This document shows, one piece after another, positions 12,801 to 21,800 of a stretch of DNA of 64,000 bases. How positions within the stretch are numbered: the stretch's first letter is position 1; every line of letters starts with the position of its first letter. The DNA comes from Alentia gelatinosa (lineage: Eukaryota > Annelida > Polychaeta > Phyllodocida > Polynoidae), in assembly GCA_950022655.1 (NCBI GenBank), contig OX465588.1:26397525-26461524 (forward strand), read 5' to 3'. The translations under genes were made by a program, and so were the position numbers. The notes below the pieces were generated by a model that was not told where the DNA came from, ran no database searches, and saw nothing but the letters and a program-made list of their open reading frames with translations.

Positions 12801-15800
12801 GGATTTACTGAGCCAAGCGGGAAAGGCTAAGAGCAAGGCGCGGCCAACTGGCGGGAGCCACGCCCCTTGCCCAGCTTATAACACGGAGAAAGGCTGCACT
12901 CTCCAAGCGCCGCACGTCGCAGCGGCAGGAACGGTGGATCACGTCTGCGAGTACTGCTATGATGTCTTGAGCTTACATCACCCCCACGCGGCCAAGGATT
13001 GCCGCATCAAAGTGAAGCACGAGTCTGCGGCAGCGGCTAGGAGCAATAGCCGGCCCTTTGGGGGTAGGGCAGGTCCGCCTGCCGCCCGCGACTAAGTTGG
13101 AGATACCCGCGCGCTCCCAGCCGGCACGCACAGACTGCGATTCGGAGAGCGCTTGCGGCGACATGGGCGGGGAGGTGGACAACTCCTCGTCCAATCACGT
13201 GCCGCCCCGCGTGGCGGGAGCGGTTAGCGCTTTTTGGCGCCCTCAGCCTTCTGAGGAATTCAGGGAGCGGTACCCTAAGTTTACCTCGGATTATTCTGTT
13301 ATCACCAACGTTGAGGCTTACAATTTTGAGGGGGCTCGTGTTATTGTCCCCTCGGCTCTCCATGTGGACGAGTGGAGAGCTTGTTTAGCCGATTTTCATG
13401 ATGTACAATTGTGTGATTTTCTCGATTTTGGGTGGCCGATTGGCTATACCCGGGAGCAATGGCCACTCCCTACTTATGTCAACCACGCCTCGGCTAGGGC
13501 CTGTGTTCCGGATTTACAGCGTTTTGTTGACAAAGAAATCCGCTTAAGCGGACTCCTGGGACCTTTCGAGGCTTTACCTTTCGGCATTAATACTCAAGTG
13601 TCCCCGCTTTTGACACGTCCCAAGAGGGATTCTAGGGACAGGAGAGTCATCCTCGACTTATCTTTCCCCGAGGGCAAGGCAGTTAATGACGGGATACCGG
13701 TAGGCCTGTATTTGGGACAAGGTTGTGCCTACACTCTGCCTACGATAGGCGACTTGACTGGACTCATCGAGACGTTAGGCCGACACTCATACGTTTGGAA
13801 GGCTGATCTCAGCAGGGCCTATAGACAGTTGAGGATTGACCCGGGCGACGCCCCTTTTCTGTGTTTTCACGTGGAAGGGGCTTACTACGTGGAGAGGTGT
13901 CCCCCTTTCGGGTGTAGGTCGTCCTCCGTCGCGTGTCAGAGGACATCTAACGCTGTCGTTTATATCATGGCCCAGGCGGGTTTCGAGTACTCGCCTACTT
14001 GGACGACTTTGCCGGAGCGGTGGCACGGGAAGACGAGGCCTACCGAGCCTACCGGACTTTCATCGACCTAGCCGACACGTTAGGCCTACAGTTAGCGGAA
14101 GAAAAATGCGAGCCTCCTACGCAAGTCATCACGTGGCTGGGGTTCACGTTGAATACACGTGACATGGTCGTCACAATTCCACGGGACAAACTCGAAGCTG
14201 TGCTGGGCGAGTGCACCAATTGTCTCGGCCGCAAATGGATTTCCCTCCACCACATGCAGTCTCTGCTGGGTCGTTTAATTCACGTGGCCAGTTGTGTGCG
14301 GCACGCGAAAAAGTTTATGGCACGTCTTTTCGCGGCTCTACGCGCGGCTCGTGCGGCTCCCGTTGTGTCACTTGGTGATGGAGCTCGAGCGGATTTACGT
14401 TGGTTCAGGTTCTACGCAGCTGCTTCGAACGGGCGCCACCTTGTCCAGACAACGTCGCTTTTCGTGACGCTTCACGTCGGCGTGTCCAGCAATCGAGGTC
14501 AGGTCAAGTTGTGGGACGTCGATTTGGAGTGGGCGTGGCGCGTTCCAGCTATTGACCCCGGCACGGGTTTTTACAAACTCGCGGCTTTTGCCTTGGTCGT
14601 GGCGTGTACACACGGTCTTGGGAACGTTCCAGCAGGTGCCACGGTACGGGTAACGGCTTCCCATGCTGCCGTGTTCGCTCCTCTTCACCACGGGTTAATT
14701 CGCGACCCGTTTATCGCTGCTTGTGCCCGTAGGATATGGTTGGGGGCCGCTTTGGGCGATTACGAAGTCGTGCCAGACGTTGTTCTGACCGTTGAAAATG
14801 CTGAAGCGCCTATAGAAATCGTCTGCCCTCGCGTTCAAGAAATCTTAAACGATTTTCGTTGATTCCAGGTGCTGACCCCGGGCTCCACGCTCGGATGTTA
14901 TCGTCGTTCGAGGCGGCCTCAGCTGTCTCCACGTGCCGGAACAGGTCAACGCAAGCCGTCAAATACCTACGTTTCGCAGTCAGGAACAAGTCGTCTGTTC
15001 TACACCCGTCAATACTCCAGGCATGTCTTTACGTGCAACATTTGGCCGACACCCTCGCCTCGCCCACTGCCATTAGGAATTACATCTCTGGCGCTAAGTA
15101 CTGGATTACTCACCGTGGAGGGGACGTCTCTGCGTTCTCTTCCACGCAAGTGGCGTCTGTTCTCCGGGGTGTCTTAGTAACGTCCGGTCGCGTTGCTCGA
15201 CAGGCACCGCCGATTTCCTGGAGTATGCTGGAGGATATTTGCCGGTTATCTGGGCATTTGTCGTGCGGTCTTGTTGTCAAGGCTGCGGCCTTGTTGGCCT
15301 TTCACTCCCTGTTGAGGGCTTCGAACCTCTTCCCGGATACCTCTAAGATGCATCGGTCCCCTCATTATTTGTCGCGGGGGGACGTCCAAGTTGTTGATGG
15401 TTGTCTTCTACTCACCGTTCGTTCATCCAAGACTATTTCTTCAGGGTCACCTCCTGTCGTGCTACGTGTGGAGTCGTCACGTTTTCCGGACATGTGTCCT
15501 GTTAAAACTTGGGTGTCTTATAGAGGCGCGGCACCTGGCCAGAGCCTAGACCCCTTGTTTTTACTTAGACCAGGAGTGGCCCTCACGTCTCCTCATTTCA
15601 CTTCAATAGTCAGACTCCTTCTGTCACGTGCCGGTCATCACGAGGCCTACCTCGTCACGCCTCACTCGTTCCGCAGGGGTGGGGCCCAGCACCTCGTCCA
15701 GTCAGGTAGGCCTCTCCACGACGTCCAGAAGCTCGGCACTTGGGCTTTGCAGGCTTCTTTGGCCGTCTACTTACAGTAAATTCCGTCTTCGACGTATGCC

Positions 15801-18800
15801 CTTTTATGAATTATACTGTTTGACAAATTCTCCGTATACCTTCGTATACCGTATACCATGTATACTACATATTTGTCTTTTTCAACGTGAAAAATAAAAT
15901 TTTTCGTCCACAGCTTGGCCTCGTATCAGTCATTGGTACGAACGTGTGAGATATAATGGCTTGAGGCAGCTGTCTGACTAAGCGCGGCAACGCCGCAAGA
16001 GACATCTACCGGACGTTTTTATGAACTCACACTGTCGTGACGTGTATATCACGTGACAGTCTTCTCAAGTTTTTCAAAGACTCAACACGTTTCTTTACCT
16101 CCCACCCACCCCACATGTATTTGGGTGTTACCTTTTATGAATTATACTGTTTGACAAATTCTCCGTATACCTTCGTATACCGTATACCATGTATACTACA
16201 TATTTGTCTTTTTCAACGTGAAAAATAAAATTTTTCGTCCACAGCTTGGCCTCGTATCAGTCATTATATTGGTGTATTTTTACAGACATTAGGAAGTTGA
16301 TGAGATTGTCTTCCTACCATTGCCTCTGGGATGGGTCCTTCCACACACAACGCCCATTTTGTCGTCCTTGACCATCATATCGAGGAGCAGATGCATGGCA
16401 TGTGGCTTAAAGTCTACGTCACCATCTAAGTGCAGCAGGTAGATGCTTGCCGCTGTGCGCCCTGTAGCTCCCTCTGACGCTGAACTCCCATGAACCAGAT
16501 GGTAGTACATGGACATCACCTAAGCAGGAAAAATAGGCATTGGACAGGTAAGAGTAGATCCATATGTACCAGGGGGTTGTATATCAACGCCAACTAGACA
16601 TGGAAAACAGTCATTGGAGAGGTAACCGTATGCATTCTTGTACTAGGTAGTAGTACATGTGAGAAACAGGAGTTGGTCTGGTAACACTAGGTCCTCATGT
16701 GCCAGGTGGTAGTATATAGACATCACCTTAGGCCCGGCGTCCACCTACTACGATAGAATCGTAGACCTCCCGATATGGTACCGATACAAAATGTCAAAAT
16801 TGGTGCCATATCGGGAAGGTGCAAAATCTTAGACATATGTCGAGACATGCCAATCCACCACGCATTGTATGGGGGTTTTATTGGTGTCGTGGTCAACTGC
16901 CCCGATATTAGGTAACCTTCCGACGCGATTTTGATTTTGTATTGGGAGGTGCATCGTAGGGCATATCGGTGCCATATCGTAGTAGGTGGACGCCAGGCCT
17001 TACATTACAAACAGGTTTTAGTTTGTTCACACTTAATCAAAATGTACCAGTATGTAGTCCATGGTCATCACTTCCACATATCAAACATGTATTGGGCAGT
17101 GTCTGTGTGAGTGGATGTTGGTGGAGATCAACATATTGTCTCGTGCAGTTTACAGCAAGAGAAGACTACATTGTAAAATAGAAAGAGATTTACATCACTA
17201 TACCTCTAGACATTTTCCTAACCTCTCTGTGAACATGTTTAACCCTACACAAATAACGGGACAGAAATACCCACCTGACTCCATCTTTTCTTGTTTCTGA
17301 CTTTGACTTTGTCCTTCAAGTGCACCTTAATCGTGTTTCCTCCGGGCATGGTCCACTGGAGACGTCCTCCGTACGGGGTCGTGTAACGCACTGGAGGAGG
17401 CACGGTGACTGCTCTCTTATGGACCGCCCTAGAAATAAGCGCCATTGTTATTAATCAATCCCACCATATCTCTCGCGCATATTTCTAACGCATGGTTCTA
17501 TCTGATTTTAGCCGGAGTACCTTGGCAATATGAACATATATATTTGCCATTACTGACCTTTCATGATGAATAGGTTTACCAGGATGGTTTCAAAGCGGGA
17601 GCTACCATCTTAGACCATTCTATTCGTTAAATGGAATGCTCCTCTTTAAGATGGTGTCATGATTTTATGTAGAAAATAATGTATACTATACATCGTTATC
17701 CATATGAAAAGATTATGGGTTCAATAGAAATCTCAGATCAGCTTTTGACAAACTGACATTGTGCTTTTCAGGCAATTATGTCAGGCCGTCTGTTGAATAA
17801 TATCGAGGACTTACGATGATTGCCATGTGTCATAAAATGATGCTCCTCTGTTAGGCCCGGCGTCCACCTACTACGATAGAATCGTAGACCTCCCGATATG
17901 GCACCGATACAAAAGATCAAAATTGGTGCCATATCGGGAAGGTGCAAAATTGTAGACATATGTCTAGACATGCCAATCCACCACGCATTGTATGGGGGTT
18001 TTATCGGTGTCTCATCGCAGAAACGTTGTCAACTGCCCCGATATTAGGTAACCTTCCGACGCGATTTGGATTTTTTATCGGGAGGTGCATCGTAGGGCAT
18101 ATCGGTGCCATATCGTAGTAGGTGGACGCCGGGCCTTATGTCTAGACAAGCCAATCCACCACGCATTGTATGGGGTTTTTATCGGTGTCTAATCGCAGAA
18201 ACGTGGTCAACTGTCCCGATATAAGGTAACCTTCCGACGTGATTTTGATTTTGTATCGGGAGGTGCATCGGAGACCATATCGGAGCCATATCGTAGTAGG
18301 TGGACGCCGGACCTTATATTGTTGCATGGTAATTGTCATTTGATATCGTGACACAGAGTACTAATTAAGCAATTTCGATAAGTATATTGACATTCACATG
18401 ATCTTTTCCTATGATCAAAACTAAGGGAAAGAAATGCAGATGTTACATCTTATAAGTATCAAATAGTGGACTTCACTATTGTATGCACTTACATATTCAC
18501 TATGGTACGCGTGAGATGATGACAAGATAAGGTGCAAAATCGTAGACATCTGTTTAGACAAGCCAATCCACCATGCACTGTATGGGTTTTTTATCGGTGT
18601 CTAATCGCAGAAACGTGGTCAACTGCCCCGATATCAGGTAACCTTCCGACGCGATTTTGATTTTTTATTTGGAGGTGCATCGTAGACCATATCGGTGCCA
18701 TATCGTAGTAGGTGGACGCGGGCCTTACTCTGTGATTGATCACATCATTCATTCCTTATGATAGGCATGTGTCAGTGAGATCGTTTCTTACTTCGGAAAT

Positions 18801-21800
18801 GAAATTAACTTAGTTGAAACGTCAGGATGATACAGCTCAGAATGTGCCATTATTGCACGTCCGTTTCTGACTGCATGCAGTACAACTGTGGAATCTCGAA
18901 ACAGGTTTGAAAATGAGACCGTCCACTTACGTTGCTGCGGCGTCAACAGCCGTGAGGAGTGACGCCACGAAGGTGTTGACGTCATGATTCTCGTCACCCT
19001 CGGCATGCGCCTCCATGGCGTCGTCAAAGAAGATGTGGGCTGATTTAAAGTGAACGGAGTGTTTATAGAACATTCGTCCCTTATATCAAAACACAAGACG
19101 GCACGGTGGTCAACTCATGATACCACAAGAAACCGAATATGATGATATGTATTATCTATCAATGGATTATGATATTTTACTTTAAATGGGACGTTAGTAC
19201 ATGTATTAAGAGAAAACGTGGCTACTGACCCTGTAGGGATGATCGAGAATGCCAGCACTATGGGCTCAGTCACTACGCTAATCCATCGTCATATACATGT
19301 ACCTAAATGTTATTTAAAAAGCGCCAATTTATGCACTTACGAAGTACACTACGGCCCAGTACGGACACAGTGCGACCGAACATTCAGTACGGGCACAGTG
19401 CACCCAAAAAATATTTGTAGGCCTACTGCACCCTTAGCAGCGGGTAGTGTTTTATAGACGTTCAGCCATCGGTATATAATAATACATATTAGAAAATGCA
19501 CTTTCTATTACCTTCAAAGTCATAGTAGTTAGGCCTTCGACCTTCTCTGATCTTCATTTGGTCAACATCAAGCCTGCACAAAGTAAAATCAGACATTGAG
19601 CCATGGTCGTTATGTTCACATATACAAAGAAAAAAATTTGTATACACATATCTACCTTGATGACATGAACAGATGACTAATGATATGATTTTCTCCTATC
19701 TTGGTGTAAATTGGTTTTGGGATAATGGTGTTTAATGCCGTAGTTACTTGTAAGGTTTACCTCATGCTGTGATAGAATACATGCATTAGGTTGCACATCA
19801 TAAACAAAACGTGGACATAGCCAGTAATATTACACACTGTACTATTCATGAAAAGACAGCAATGCCAATTACAAAATGATAACATTCGGTGACATTTAAT
19901 GGGAATTTGAGAAACACTTCGGCCATTTTGATTCTGTTACCTGAAAACGGACTTGAGCATCTTGGTCATCTCCTCCTCAGTTTCATGCCACATGGTAGCA
20001 CAAATGTGCACCAATGGAGTTGTGTTTGGAGAAGTAGTCAACTCCATTGTGGACCTGCATGATGGGTAGGATAGAAAATAATTTATATCAAAAATCAAGC
20101 AAGTGTTTTCTTATTGCCTTTGACTTCCTGTAATCGTCATTAATATACCATGATCATCATGAGAATACTGAGAAGGATGTGAGTCGTGTTATCTTGTTTT
20201 TATAGTGAACTTTATATATGAGCTATTCGTCATCAAATCATTTTTTCAAAAATCTAAAGTTTAACATTCAGAGGGAAGATCGATAATAGGTTGTGTAATA
20301 CTTTCTTCACGGAATGGGTGTATGTTCTTTACCATAAGGGCCATGTTCTCACATGCTGAGTGTGTGTATTTGTATATTTACTTTAGGAGTATCATGAGAA
20401 AGACAGATCCTACGCATTATGTAGGGTTGAACTGTATATCTATAGACTTTTACAATGGCTTAACGGAATATAGATTGAAATTCAAATATCCCGCTTTTGA
20501 TTCCTCCTAGTGTAACCCCCCCCCCCCTCCCCTCGTAGATCGTGCGTCGGCACATCGATTATCATGTCCCCATTATCTATGGCTATGATAAATCCACGTA
20601 CAATAAAACGCCTGCTCTCGTGCAGTACACACCTTTCCGGGCACACATAATCTTTATCAGTCCTTAGTGAGACCAGCCTACATCGGTATGACGTATACAA
20701 TGACGTCACATTCATGTTAAAGGTCACTGATGACGTAACCGTGGCAGTTACATCCGCCCTCAAATCAACCGTTAATAAATTCACAATGATGATTTTTATT
20801 TGTTTGTTTATTGACAAGAATATATAGTAATTGGATTTTGTTAAAAGTTCTTTGTGTTTTCTCTTTCTTAACCAAGTGGGGTTGACCATGCATATCTTGG
20901 GATTTTGCCTTTATGGTGGCGTGTGTGGCAGGCATGACGCGGCGAGATTCGCCAGTAATCCGTGTCTTTGCGATGTCCAAATAGTACAGGATCAAGTCAA
21001 AGTAAAACATGGTATATAAAACAAATATTTCCTGGTCCTGAAACTTCAGCCATGGGAAAGTCTGGATTTCACAATTAAGGTTGCGAAAAATAAGTATGAG
21101 TATGGCAAAGTGAAGACGGGCGAATGTAATGAGGAGTGAGTAGATACGTGTGGAGAGTGTAAATGTGAGTGTGGAGAGTGTAAATGTGGGTGTATGCGTT
21201 TTTGTGGGAATACTACTCCAGGGGGCAGTAGTGAGCCAGCCTATACCTCAAAGGCCTGATGCTGAACCAACTCTCGCTGAAAAGGGTACATATCGGAACC
21301 ACAATACATTGTTACATCGTTTTTAGAGCGTGCTTGCACGCGCTAAATACACCATCTAGAGGTTAGAGGGGTCCATATAAACTTTCAGGCTACTGCATAC
21401 AAACTATCCCTTCACTATCTGTGTGCTATTCAATGTGATATTGAGAACAGAGCAGGGAGTCAGTGTCTCAGTTTCATAGAGGTGTGCCCAGCTGACCATG
21501 ACCAATCACTCAAGAACAAAATACCTCAAGACCCACTGGTGCTTGATCTGTTTTGATCCTAGAACCAGTTGTAGAAATGGCAAATTGACTGGGTGCAATC
21601 GGGTTACAGAAAACTATCCATGGTTAATAGGCTGAGTTTAACTCAAACCTGTTAATTGTTATTCTTATATAATTGCACGCTCATTCATCAATGATGAACA
21701 TACTCTTTGCTCCTAGTTGATAGTGATGCACTGCTTGCATCTGAGATAAAAATTGGGTAACCTATTGATGTGAAATAAGGTAATTGTCTGTGTTAATTGT

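Larger units (their letters stand above)
11724..16265 (+). mobile_element. Ngaro/PAT-type tyrosine-recombinase retrotransposon (4542 bp)
   Basis: The element has the split direct repeat architecture A1-ORFs-B1-A2-B2. A1 (11,724-11,892) equals A2 (15,931-16,099); B1 (15,800-15,934) equals B2 (16,131-16,265). I see no mismatch in either pair. Between A1 and B1 lie a gag-like ORF, a reverse transcriptase/RNase H frame and a tyrosine recombinase, the gene order of Ngaro-type DIRS elements. It replicates through RNA, and the A2-B1 junction is thought to template the circular intermediate that the recombinase inserts without target duplication. It sits in intron 6 of the chitin synthase gene, antisense to it. 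The GC content of the ORFs is clearly above that of the surrounding intron. Confidence 0.93.

Noticed and set aside
12026..15177. Many long minus-strand and alternate frames over the Ngaro ORFs.
   Set aside because: Shadow frames of GC-rich coding sequence; no motifs and no splice signals.
18788..19096. 102-codon minus frame over exon 4.
   Set aside because: Wrong frame; the conserved FEAHIFFDDA reading lies in another frame of the same strand.
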